Source: Frankia sp. AgB1.9
Lineage (GTDB): Bacteria > Actinomycetota > Actinomycetes > Frankiales > Frankiaceae
DNA: 64,000 bases
Direction: 5' to 3'
Assembly (NCBI RefSeq): GCF_016786355.1
Contig: NZ_JADWYX010000049.1
Coordinates: 1-64,000, forward strand
The notes beneath the pieces were generated by a model. That model worked only from the letters and a program-made list of their open reading frames with translations, was not told the origin of the DNA and searched no databases. Made by a program: the position numbers and the translations under genes. Positions 18,013-25,765 of this stretch are shown here, one piece after another. Positions within the stretch are counted from its first letter, which is position 1. Every line of letters begins with the position of its first letter.

Positions 18013-18021
18013 GGCTCTCGC

Positions 18022-18070
18022 GGGTCGGGGCTTCTGGAGGGTCGGGGCTTCTGGGGGTCGGGGCTTCTGA
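18022..18070. repeat. Three 16-17-bp tandem repeats
   Basis: GGGTCGGGGCTTCTGG occurs three times in a row, starting at 18022, 18039 and 18055, just after the ABC transporter stop and before the terminator hairpin. Probably replication slippage; no function suggested. Confidence 0.85.
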
Positions 18071-18074
18071 CGGC

Positions 18075-18106
18075 CTCACGGCCCCGGGTCGCCCCGGGGC
18101 CGTGAG
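18075..18106. terminator. Bidirectional terminator hairpin
   Basis: A perfect 14-bp stem (CTCACGGCCCCGGG and complement) with 4-nt loop TCGC, between the converging ABC transporter and CrtC-like genes. Confidence 0.85.
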
Positions 18107-18117
18107 CGTTCCGCTCG

Positions 18118-19251
18118 TCAGATTCCGAGCAGGTTCTTCACGGACGTCCAGACGTAGCCATGGCCTGGCATGTCGATGAACGGAATGACCTCGGCGTAGG
18201 CCTGCCCGGTCACGGCCTGGCCGTTGATCGTGCCAGCCACGGTCGAGGTGCCCTCCCAGTAGTTGCCCTGGGGAATGAGGCTGCTCCAGACCTCCTGGTT
18301 CGCCAGCTGTGGCGTGACGGAGAGCGTCCCGCCCGGGATGTTCACCGTGGAGGCCACCGGATAGGTGATTCCGGTGTCCGGACTTGTCCACGTGCCCGTC
18401 GTCGCGCGGCTGAGCTGGGAGGCCGGCAGGTTGGTGGTCGTGCCGTCCGCGTTGACGCGGGTGCCGATCGTCTGGACGTAGTTGCCGTTCGCGTCGCGGA
18501 TGAAGTAGAGCATGTACTGGGTGTTGTTCGACAGCTGCAGGCTGTACCACTCCCAGCCGCCCTGGCCCGGCGTCCAGTTACCCCACTGGTGGTCCAGCCA
18601 GGCGGTGCCGGTCACGTTCACCGGGCTGCCGTGGTCGAACAGGGTGCCGGTGACGTGCAGGTTCGTCTCGGAGTAGTAGCCCGACGTGCCGAACGGCCCG
18701 TAGCCGATGGTGCCGGCGTTGCCGTGCAGCGCGGCCGGCTGGGTCTGGCTCGCGGTCATGGTGCCGAAGACGTAGCTCAGGTCGGAGAAACCACCCGAGA
18801 AGTGGTTGACCAGGTTCTTGCCGTCGATGTGAATGGGACCCGCGCTCACGCTGAAGCCGCCGCCGGCCGGGACGTTGTCCGGGCTGATGCTGTAAAGGCT
18901 CTTCGTCGACGAGTAGGTACCCCGGGTCAGGTCCGCGATCGCGAAGTTGCCGTTGTAGATGGTGGCGACCGGCGCGGTCGAGAGGCCGTCGACACGGTTG
19001 ATCAGGGTCTCGAAGCCGTACGAGTGCGTCTTTCCGAGGAGGTCCTTACCGCTGAGATGGCCGGTGATGTACCACCATTCCATCCCGGCGCTCACGTGCG
19101 GGGACTCGTCGCCCGGCAGCGAGACGCCCGTGGCCGCGTGCGCCGGGCCGCCGGTGCCCACGAGCAACAGGCTCGTCAGGGATCCGAGTAACAGCACGGC
19201 CAGTTTCCGGAATCGCGTTCTTCGCGGGTTCGTGCGGTCGGATCTGGACAT
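18118..19251 (-). CDS. Exported lipocalin-like (CrtC/AttH family) protein
   Basis: Encodes 377 aa. The N-terminus is a signal peptide: basic RTNPRRTRFRK, a hydrophobic stretch, then a cleavage-like AHAATG near residue 39. The mature part carries the family motif MEWWYITGHLSG and later TAWLDHQWGNW, characteristic of the CrtC/AttH lipocalin-like fold (PF07143/PF17186). Some relatives are carotenoid 1,2-hydratases. No carotenoid genes are near, and the signal peptide suggests an extracytoplasmic lipid- or polyketide-binding or hydrating protein, so I keep the call generic. The nearby divergent spacer is unusually AT-rich. Confidence 0.82.
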   Translation of the reverse strand: MSRSDRTNPRRTRFRKLAVLLLGSLTSLLLVGTGGPAHAATGVSLPGDESPHVSAGMEWWYITGHLSGKDLLGKTHSYGFETLINRVDGLSTAPVATIYNGNFAIADLTRGTYSSTKSLYSISPDNVPAGGGFSVSAGPIHIDGKNLVNHFSGGFSDLSYVFGTMTASQTQPAALHGNAGTIGYGPFGTSGYYSETNLHVTGTLFDHGSPVNVTGTAWLDHQWGNWTPGQGGWEWYSLQLSNNTQYMLYFIRDANGNYVQTIGTRVNADGTTTNLPASQLSRATTGTWTSPDTGITYPVASTVNIPGGTLSVTPQLANQEVWSSLIPQGNYWEGTSTVAGTINGQAVTGQAYAEVIPFIDMPGHGYVWTSVKNLLGI

Positions 19252-19835
19252 GGTTGTGCCCTCTCTCGGTGCGCGCGGTGGTGGCGCGCGGCGAATACCG
19301 CGCGCCCGTCGGCGGACCTGACGGGCCGCCGAGGCTTGATGGGGAATGTCCGCGCCCGCGCGTCGACGCGAGCGGGCAGCGGCGGGCGCCCGGGGTCGGC
19401 CGCACCACCGGGACGACGGTCAGCGCGGCTGGGCCGCCCTGACCGGTTTCGAACACGGCGGCACACCGGATGCCACCGCACGGCCGATCTAAATATTTAT
19501 AGGTATCGAGCTGACGATGGGACGATAGAAGTGACCCACCGTCATGTCAACGATGGGTTTCGGTGCGGTCGGGGTAGGCCTTTGACCTGCGGCTAAGGAG
19601 ATCTGCTGTCGGGTTCGCGCCGACGCCACCTGCGACAGGCGTGCCGACGAGCCCTCGGTAGGACCATATACATTTATATCTTTCACGAAATGATCGTGCG
19701 CGACACAACCCGTGGCGCCCCTGGCGCCGTATGCGTTCACATCTTTCTGCGCACCGCGCGTGCCTGCCGTGGCGCGGTAGGGCGCGGTGGCTGGCTGGCC
19801 GGTTCACCCGGCCGCCGGTGTGGGAGGGTCGGGGC
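19252..19835. other. Divergent spacer with two AT-rich patches
   Basis: A 584-nt spacer between the CrtC-like gene and mtnB. Most is GC-rich, but two short AT-rich patches stand out: CTAAATATTTATAGGTATC at about 19490-19508 and CATATACATTTATATC at about 19666-19681. They share ATTTATA and are good candidates for promoter or regulator sites. Several open frames here look like chance frames. Confidence 0.5.
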
Positions 19836-20483
19836 GTGGCGGACGGCGACGTGGACCTCGCGGCGGCGGCGCGGGAACTGGTCGCCGAGGCGGCCCGGTT
19901 CGCCGGGTTCGGCTGGATGCGGGCGACCTCGGGGAACCTCTCGGTCGTGCTCGGGCGCCACCCGCTGCGGCTGGCCGTGACCGCCTCCGGGGGCGACAAG
20001 GGCGAGCTGGCCGCCGGGGACATCGTCCTGGTCGACTCCGCCGGCCGGCTGCTCCCGTCACCAGGCGCCGGGCCGGCGACGGCCGGCGAGAGCCCGTCCC
20101 GCCCCGCCGCGCGGCCATCCGCGGAGGCGGCGCTGCACGCGCGGCTGGTGGCGGCGACCGGGGCCGGGGCGGTCGTCCACCTGCACACCCTCGCCAGCGT
20201 CCGGGCCGCGGGCCGTCACCCGGGCGGACTGGAGCTCGCGGGTCTGGAGATGCTCAAGGCGCTGGGCCGGCCGGCCGACGGACCGGCCACCCGGCTGCCC
20301 GTCATCCAGAACAGCCAGGACATGGCCGTGCTCGGTGACGCGGCCCTCGCCACGCTGGAGCCGGCCGTGCCGGCGCTGCTCGTGGCCGGCCACGGCCTGT
20401 ACGCCTGGGGCGAGGACCTGCGCTCCGCCCGCAGGCACGCGGAGGCGGTCGACTGGCTGTGCGCCCTGGTGACCGACGGCTAG
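19836..20483 (+). CDS. mtnB: Methylthioribulose-1-phosphate dehydratase
   Basis: Encodes 215 aa of the class II aldolase/adducin family, the dehydratase step of methionine salvage. SGNLSVVLG near residue 31, the zinc His pair in VVHLHTLASV and the third His in VAGHGLYAWG are all visible. GTG 19836 is preceded by GGGAGG about 8 nt upstream, and this start fits the family length of about 200-210 aa. A longer frame from 19731 gives a non-conserved extension. The next gene, mtnA, converges on it with a 33-nt gap. mtnD and mtnC follow beyond it, which fixes the pathway assignment. Confidence 0.9.
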   Translation: MADGDVDLAAAARELVAEAARFAGFGWMRATSGNLSVVLGRHPLRLAVTASGGDKGELAAGDIVLVDSAGRLLPSPGAGPATAGESPSRPAARPSAEAALHARLVAATGAGAVVHLHTLASVRAAGRHPGGLELAGLEMLKALGRPADGPATRLPVIQNSQDMAVLGDAALATLEPAVPALLVAGHGLYAWGEDLRSARRHAEAVDWLCALVTDG

Positions 20484-20516
20484 CCCAGCTCGCCCCAGTG
20501 CCCGCGGGCGCCGCCG

Positions 20517-21731
20517 TCAGCGGGTGAAGGGCGAGGCCGGCAGTCGCGCGCCCTGTTCGGTGATCAGGGCGTCGACCAGGCCCGCCGGGGTGACGTCGAA
20601 CGCCGGGTTGTGCGCGCGGGCGCCCGGTGGGGCGACGCGGCGGCCGGCGACGAGCAGGACCTCGTCCTCCGGGCGCTGCTCGATGGGCATGGCCGCGCTT
20701 CCCGCCGACTCCTCGTCGACGGTCGAGGCGCTGGCGGCGACGACGAACGGGACGCCGGCGTGCGCGCAGGCGAGCGCCACCCCGAGCGTGCCGATCTTGT
20801 TCGCGACGTCGCCGTTGGCGGCGATCCGGTCGGCCCCGACGATCGCGACGTCGACCAGCCCGCCGACGATGGCGCTGGCGGCGGCACCGTCGACCTGGAC
20901 CCGGTAGTCGATGCCGGCCTGGGCCAGCTCCCAGGCGATGAGGCGGCTGCCCTGCAGCAGCGGGCGGGTCTCGTCCACGTAGACCAGCTCCAGGCGGCCG
21001 CGGGCGTGCAGCTCGCGGATGATGCCGAGGGCGGTGCCCCAGGCGGCGGTGGCCAGCGCCCCGGTGTTGCAGTGGGTCAGCACCCGCAGCGGCCGGTCGC
21101 CGAGCCGGGCGAGGATCCAGTCGGCGCCGTGCCGGCCGATCGCCCGGTTCGCCCGCTCGTCGGCGTCGGCGAGCGCGCCGCCGACGGCGACGACGGCGTC
21201 GAGCCCGTCGTCGATCGTGGCGTAGGCCGCGTCGACGCCCTGGGCGAGCGCCACGGCGGTTGGCCTGGCAGCGCGCAGCCGGCCGACCGCCGCGGTGAAC
21301 GTGGAGCCGTCCCAGCCCTCCCGGGCGGCCTGCACGATCGCGAGCGCGACGCCGTACGCGCCGGCGATCCCCAGCGCCGGTGCCCCGCGCACCGCGAGCC
21401 GGCGGATCGCGGCGATCAGGTCGTCGACCCGGTGGATCTCGAGGTCGGCGAGCTGGTCCGGAAGCAGCGTCTGATCGAGCAACCGGATCGAGCCGCCGGC
21501 CCACACGACCGGCCGGAGCGCCGGGGCCGCCCGGTCAGCGGAGCGGGACCGGCGCGCGGCCGACGGGCTGCCCGGCCGGGGCACCGCGACCGGGCTGTCG
21601 GGCATGGTGTTGCGGGGCGGCTGCGCGGGCGGGGGCGGCGGTGGCCACCGGTGCGGCGGCCGGGCGCTAGGACGGGCCGCCCGAGGCGGCAGCGGACCGT
21701 CCTCCGGTTCCGGGATCGACGGCTGCGACAT
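20517..21731 (-). CDS. mtnA: S-methyl-5-thioribose-1-phosphate isomerase
   Basis: Encodes 404 aa from ATG 21731, or 362 aa from ATG 21605, which is nearer the usual length of about 345. The extra N-terminus is Pro-rich and unconserved, and neither start has a good ribosome binding site. It converts methylthioribose-1-P to methylthioribulose-1-P. Core motifs are present: LDQTLLPDQ, AVRGAPALGIAGAYG, the catalytic Cys in LTHCNTGALAT and the catalytic Asp in VGADRIAANGDVANKIGT. It is on the opposite strand from mtnB (convergent) and mtnDC (divergent), so the salvage genes form one cluster but not one operon. Confidence 0.9.
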   Translation of the reverse strand: MSQPSIPEPEDGPLPPRAARPSARPPHRWPPPPPPAQPPRNTMPDSPVAVPRPGSPSAARRSRSADRAAPALRPVVWAGGSIRLLDQTLLPDQLADLEIHRVDDLIAAIRRLAVRGAPALGIAGAYGVALAIVQAAREGWDGSTFTAAVGRLRAARPTAVALAQGVDAAYATIDDGLDAVVAVGGALADADERANRAIGRHGADWILARLGDRPLRVLTHCNTGALATAAWGTALGIIRELHARGRLELVYVDETRPLLQGSRLIAWELAQAGIDYRVQVDGAAASAIVGGLVDVAIVGADRIAANGDVANKIGTLGVALACAHAGVPFVVAASASTVDEESAGSAAMPIEQRPEDEVLLVAGRRVAPPGARAHNPAFDVTPAGLVDALITEQGARLPASPFTR

Positions 21732-21909
21732 GGCGGCACTATGCGGACCGGGCCGTGGGCTGGTCAAGGCGCGCCGTCCGCGCCCTCCCCGCGGGTAGCG
21801 TCGGTGAGCCGTTTGGGGGTGCCTTGACGGCGGTTTCGCGCTGGCCGGACGATCGGTGCGACGGGCCGGCCCGAACGACCGGCCGGTGCCGCGGCCCGAG
21901 GAGGCACGG

Positions 21910-22521
21910 ATGACCGCCCTGACGACCTGGTCGGCGAGCGACCCGACGACGGCCACGGGCTCGACCGTCGACCGGCCCGAGATCGAGTCGGTGTTGGGCG
22001 CGCTCGGCTTCCGGCTGGAGCGCTGGCCGGTGACGCCCGGGCTCGCGCCCGGTGCGCCGGCCGAGGACGTGCTGGCCGCGTACCGCGACCTGATCGAGGC
22101 GCTGGTCGACGCGGAGGGTTTCGCCCAGGTCGACGTCGCCGCGCTGCACCCGACCGCGCAGGCGACCTTCGCGGCGACGGCGGCCGCCGCCCGGGCGAAG
22201 TTCCTGGCCGAGCACATCCACGCCGAGGACGAGGTCCGGTTCTTCGCCGCCGGCAGGGGCGTCTTCTACCTGCACACCAGGGACGAGGCCTGCGGCGAGG
22301 AGGTGCACGCCGTGCTGTGCGAGGCCGGCGACCTGCTCTTCGTCCCCGCCGGCACCACCCACTGGTTCGACATGGGCACGCTGCCCGCCTTCACGGCGGT
22401 CCGGTTCTTCCGTGACCCCGACGGCTGGGTCGGCGAGTTCACCGGCAGCGACATCGCCACTCGTTTCCCCGACTTCGACGCGCTCGCGGCCCAGGCGGAT
22501 GCCGTCGTGGCGGGGGCGTGA
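21910..22521 (+). CDS. mtnD: Acireductone dioxygenase
   Basis: Encodes 203 aa, a cupin-fold Fe(II)/Ni(II) enzyme that oxidises acireductone to the 2-keto precursor of methionine. Metal ligands are visible in HIHAEDEVRFF (two His and a Glu) and TTHWFDMG (third His). ATG 21910 follows GAGGAGG by 5 nt; an upstream frame to 21856 has no support. Its stop overlaps the start of mtnC by four bases (GTGA), so the two are translationally coupled. Confidence 0.93.
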   Translation: MTALTTWSASDPTTATGSTVDRPEIESVLGALGFRLERWPVTPGLAPGAPAEDVLAAYRDLIEALVDAEGFAQVDVAALHPTAQATFAATAAAARAKFLAEHIHAEDEVRFFAAGRGVFYLHTRDEACGEEVHAVLCEAGDLLFVPAGTTHWFDMGTLPAFTAVRFFRDPDGWVGEFTGSDIATRFPDFDALAAQADAVVAGA

Positions 22522-23327
22522 CGGCCTCGGCTGGCCTTGAGCGTGCCGACGGCGTCACTGCGGTGGTCGTCGACATCGAGGGAACCACCAGCCCGACGGC
22601 GGCGGTGGTCGGGACGCTCTACCCGTATGCCCGGGCCCGGCTGGCCGGCTGGCTGGCCGGCCACGCGGACGACCCGCAGACGTGCCGGGCCGTCGCGCAG
22701 GTGCGTGAGCTGCTCGGTGAGCCGGCCGCGGATCTCGCCCGGGTCATCGCCACGCTCGACGACTGGCTCGCGCGTGACGTGAAGGCCGCCCCGCTGAAGA
22801 CCCTCCAGGGCCAGATCTGGGCGGCGGGGTTCGCCGCCGGCGAGCTGACCGGCGTGCTGTTCGGCGACGTCGCGCCCGCGCTGCGCCGCTGGCACGCGGC
22901 CGGCATCCGACTGGCCGTCTACTCGTCCGGCTCGGCCGTCGCCCAGCAGGCCTGGTTCGGCCGCGCCGCCGCCCTCGACCCTGCTGCCCTCGACCCTGCT
23001 GCCCTCGACCCTGCCAGCCTCGACTCCGCCGGCTGGACAGGTCGAGAGCGGCCCGACGACCTGGGCCCGCTGCTGTCCGCGCACTTCGACCTGGACACCG
23101 CGGGGCCGAAGACAGCGGAGCGCTCATACGCGCGGATCGCCGCCGCACTGAACGCCCAGCCCGACCGGCTGCTGTTCCTGACCGACCGGCCGGCCGAGCT
23201 CGACGCCGCGCGCGCCGCCGGCTGGCGGGTGGTCGGGGTCGCCCGGCCCGGCGAGCCCTACGCCGCGGCGCTCGCCGGCTACCCGTGTGTCGTGTCCTTC
23301 GCGGACCTGTCACTAACCGCGGCCTGA
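22518..23327 (+). CDS. mtnC: 2,3-diketo-5-methylthio-1-phosphopentane phosphatase (enolase-phosphatase)
   Basis: Encodes 269 aa of the HAD superfamily, catalysing enolisation and dephosphorylation to acireductone, the substrate of the preceding gene product. HAD motif I is the VVDIEGTTSP variant typical of MtnC. Motif II lies in LAVYSSGSAVAQQ and later motifs in LFLTDRPAELDAARAAGW. It starts at GTG 22518, overlapping the mtnD stop. Residues about 152-171 are a repeat-encoded insertion (ALDPA units) in a position likely to be a surface loop. Confidence 0.93.
   Translation: MTASAGLERADGVTAVVVDIEGTTSPTAAVVGTLYPYARARLAGWLAGHADDPQTCRAVAQVRELLGEPAADLARVIATLDDWLARDVKAAPLKTLQGQIWAAGFAAGELTGVLFGDVAPALRRWHAAGIRLAVYSSGSAVAQQAWFGRAAALDPAALDPAALDPASLDSAGWTGRERPDDLGPLLSAHFDLDTAGPKTAERSYARIAAALNAQPDRLLFLTDRPAELDAARAAGWRVVGVARPGEPYAAALAGYPCVVSFADLSLTAA
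22971..23030 (+). repeat. In-frame 15-bp repeats inside mtnC
   Basis: Three almost identical units GCCCTCGACCCTGCT plus one diverged unit begin at 22971, 22986, 23001 and 23016. They encode repeated ALDPA and keep the frame. Confidence 0.9.
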
Positions 23328-23725
23328 ACGGACTCCGACCGGCGGAGCGCGTCCTGCTCGAAGGCACGGTGGCCCCACGGGAATGCGCACGAACGGCGTC
23401 TCCTTAAAGGGGCGTAATGGCAACTGATTTCCTGACCGCCGATAGGACGCCTTGCCGGCTGGCCCTATGACCGGCAGCTTCGGGCCACCGAGTCGGGTGA
23501 CGTTGCCTACATCGCGGCCGCGTGTGATTTCGATGACAGCGCCACCGGGCGTATGCGAGCTGTGTACGGGTCGAAACTCACGTCGGTGCTCCCACCACAG
23601 CCGGCCGTCTCTGTGGGATGGTCGATGAGAACGACGCGGAAACGAGCGCACACTCTGGCAGACGGCGGAGCGCACCTGTCCCGGCGGCCCCGCTGGAAGC
23701 CTTGGTACATATGTGGAGAGGAATT
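23328..23725. other. Intergenic region upstream of ndh
   Basis: No gene seen. An open frame to 23618 precedes ndh but lacks a start signal. GC content is lower than in the neighbouring genes around 23395-23430 and 23700-23725, consistent with promoter and leader. No strong hairpin or dispersed repeat. Confidence 0.45.
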
Positions 23726-25210
23726 GTGACCGCGAACACTTTCGCCACCACTGACAGCCCGGCGGAGGGCGGCGTCTACCGGCACCGCGTCCTGGTCATC
23801 GGCTCCGGGTTCGGTGGGCTGTTCGCCGCGCAGGCACTGCGAAGTGCCTGGGCCGACGTCACCCTGGTCGCCAAGACCTCCCACCATCTGTTCCAGCCAC
23901 TGCTTTATCAGGTGGCGACCGGCATCCTGTCAGAGGGCGAGATCGCTCCGCCGACCCGCGAGGTGCTGCGTCGTCAGCGCAATGCCCGGGTCGTGCTCGG
24001 CGAGGTCACCAACATCGACCTCGCGGAGCGGACCGTCACGTCCGAGCTGATCGGCCGCACGACGGTGCACCACTACGACAGCCTGATCGTGGCCGCCGGC
24101 GCCGGGCAGTCCTATTTCGGCAACGATCAGTTTGCTGAGCATGCGCCCGGCATGAAGAGCATCGACGACGCTCTCGAGCTGCGTGGCCGGATTCTCGGCA
24201 TGTTCGAGCTGGCCGAAGCGTCGACCGACCCGGCCGATATCGAGCGGCTGCTCACCTTCGTCGTCGTCGGCGCCGGCCCCACCGGAGTGGAGATGGCCGG
24301 CCAGATCGCCGAGCTCGCTCACCGGACGCTGCGCCGGGATTTCCGGAACATTGATCCCCATAAGGCGCGCATTGTCCTGTTGGACGCCGCGCCCGCGGTG
24401 CTCCCCGCGTTCGGCGACAAGCTCGGTGACTACGCCGTGAAGCGGCTGGAGAAACTGGGCGTCGACGTACAACTCGGCGCGATGGTCACCGACGTCGACG
24501 CGACCGGCATCGAGGTCAAGGACGCGGGCGGCGGCAAGCGGCGGATCGAGTCGGTCTGCAAGGTGTGGGCCGCCGGTGTGCAGGCCAATCCGCTCGGCAG
24601 GCAACTGGCCGACCAGTCGGGCGCCGGGCTTGACCGGGCCGGTCGGATCGAGGTCGAGCCGGACCTGACGCTGCCCGGCTACCCCGAGGTGTACGTCGTC
24701 GGCGACATGATCTCGTTGAACCGGCTGCCCGGGGTCGCCCAGGTCGCCATTCAGGGTGGTCGGCATGCCGCCCGCGACATCCGGGCCCGGATCAACGGCC
24801 GGCAGACCGGGAAGAAGTTCAAGTACCACGACAAGGGCAGCATGGCGACGATCTCGCGGTTCAGCGCGGTCGCCAGCATCGGCAGGCTGAAGCTGACCGG
24901 CTTCGTCGCCTGGCTGATGTGGCTCGCGGTGCACCTCGTCTACATCATCGGGTTCAAGCACCGGGTCACGACGCTGCTGCACTGGGCGGTCAGCTTCGTC
25001 GGGCGGGGCCGTTCGGAACGGACGGTCACCCATCAGCAGATCTTCGCCCGGACGGCGATCAGCCGCCTCGGTGAGGATTTCGCGCCGACGTTGCCGCCGA
25101 GCCCCGATGGTCGTCCGTCCTGGAGCGGGAACGTCAGCGCCCTCGTTCCCGGGCCGGCAGAGCCCGCGGACGCCAAGGAGCCTGAACCGGCGGCCTCCAG
25201 CGCGGTCTGA
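23726..25210 (+). CDS. ndh: Type II NADH:quinone oxidoreductase
   Basis: Encodes 494 aa, a single-subunit non-proton-pumping NADH dehydrogenase at the inner face of the membrane. FAD-binding motif VIGSGFGGLFAAQAL is near residue 22 and the NADH-binding motif VVGAGPTGVEMAG near residue 185. The quinone/FAD segment YVVGDMISLNRLPGVAQVAIQGG is complete. A C-terminal hydrophobic stretch (FVAWLMWLAVHLVYIIGF) probably anchors it. GTG 23726 is chosen because GAGAGGAA lies just upstream. It stands alone, with a dispersed palindrome 122 nt downstream. The membrane complex II encoded at 57-3742 feeds the same quinone pool. Confidence 0.92.
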   Translation: MTANTFATTDSPAEGGVYRHRVLVIGSGFGGLFAAQALRSAWADVTLVAKTSHHLFQPLLYQVATGILSEGEIAPPTREVLRRQRNARVVLGEVTNIDLAERTVTSELIGRTTVHHYDSLIVAAGAGQSYFGNDQFAEHAPGMKSIDDALELRGRILGMFELAEASTDPADIERLLTFVVVGAGPTGVEMAGQIAELAHRTLRRDFRNIDPHKARIVLLDAAPAVLPAFGDKLGDYAVKRLEKLGVDVQLGAMVTDVDATGIEVKDAGGGKRRIESVCKVWAAGVQANPLGRQLADQSGAGLDRAGRIEVEPDLTLPGYPEVYVVGDMISLNRLPGVAQVAIQGGRHAARDIRARINGRQTGKKFKYHDKGSMATISRFSAVASIGRLKLTGFVAWLMWLAVHLVYIIGFKHRVTTLLHWAVSFVGRGRSERTVTHQQIFARTAISRLGEDFAPTLPPSPDGRPSWSGNVSALVPGPAEPADAKEPEPAASSAV

Positions 25211-25765
25211 TCTTCTCCTCGACGGGTGTCCCGTGGCCCTGGTCGGTTGGATGCCGGTGATCACCGGCCATGACCGCGGGTCTGGCTTCCTCAAGTCCTA
25301 GTGCCGACACCGCCGAGGTCCGCCCGTCGCCTTGATCGCTGTTTGCACCCTCTGGTGGCTCTGAAACAGGCCCGGATACGACCGGCAGAGGGCCGAAATG
25401 GCGATCATGGGGACGCCGGGACGGGCGAACTTGCCGGAGGCGGCACTACCCCGTGGTGGTTCGCGGGCATCGTCTGATGACCATGGGCGACCTCTTCTGG
25501 GAGACGGCGGCGGCCGTCCGGCACCTGGTGCTGACGTAGTCCCGCCGGGACTGGCCCAAGATATTGCCTTGACCCATTTCGGCCAGGGCGCGACGCTCGC
25601 CGGTACGGGAATACCCGGCAGAGGCCGTTCGCTGCGCCAGAGGGCATTCCGTGCCCAGGTCGCGGTCGGCGGCCGACCGCGGATCGGTTGGTGTATGAGA
25701 CCGTCTGTAGGCGGAGAGACCCGACCTCGAACCGCCTCAGCCTCGAATCGGAGAGCCTCGTCGCC
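25211..25765. other. Intergenic region containing palindrome copy D
   Basis: No gene supported. It contains the dispersed palindrome copy at 25333-25407 and a run of sequence with no family similarity that I recognise. The hrpA promoter must lie here. Confidence 0.5.
25333..25407. repeat. Dispersed 75-nt palindrome, copy D
   Basis: Runs from TGATCGCTGTTTGCACCCT to AGGGCCGAAATGGCGATCA. It lies 122 nt 3' of ndh. The outer arms match the other copies while the centre differs. Confidence 0.85.
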
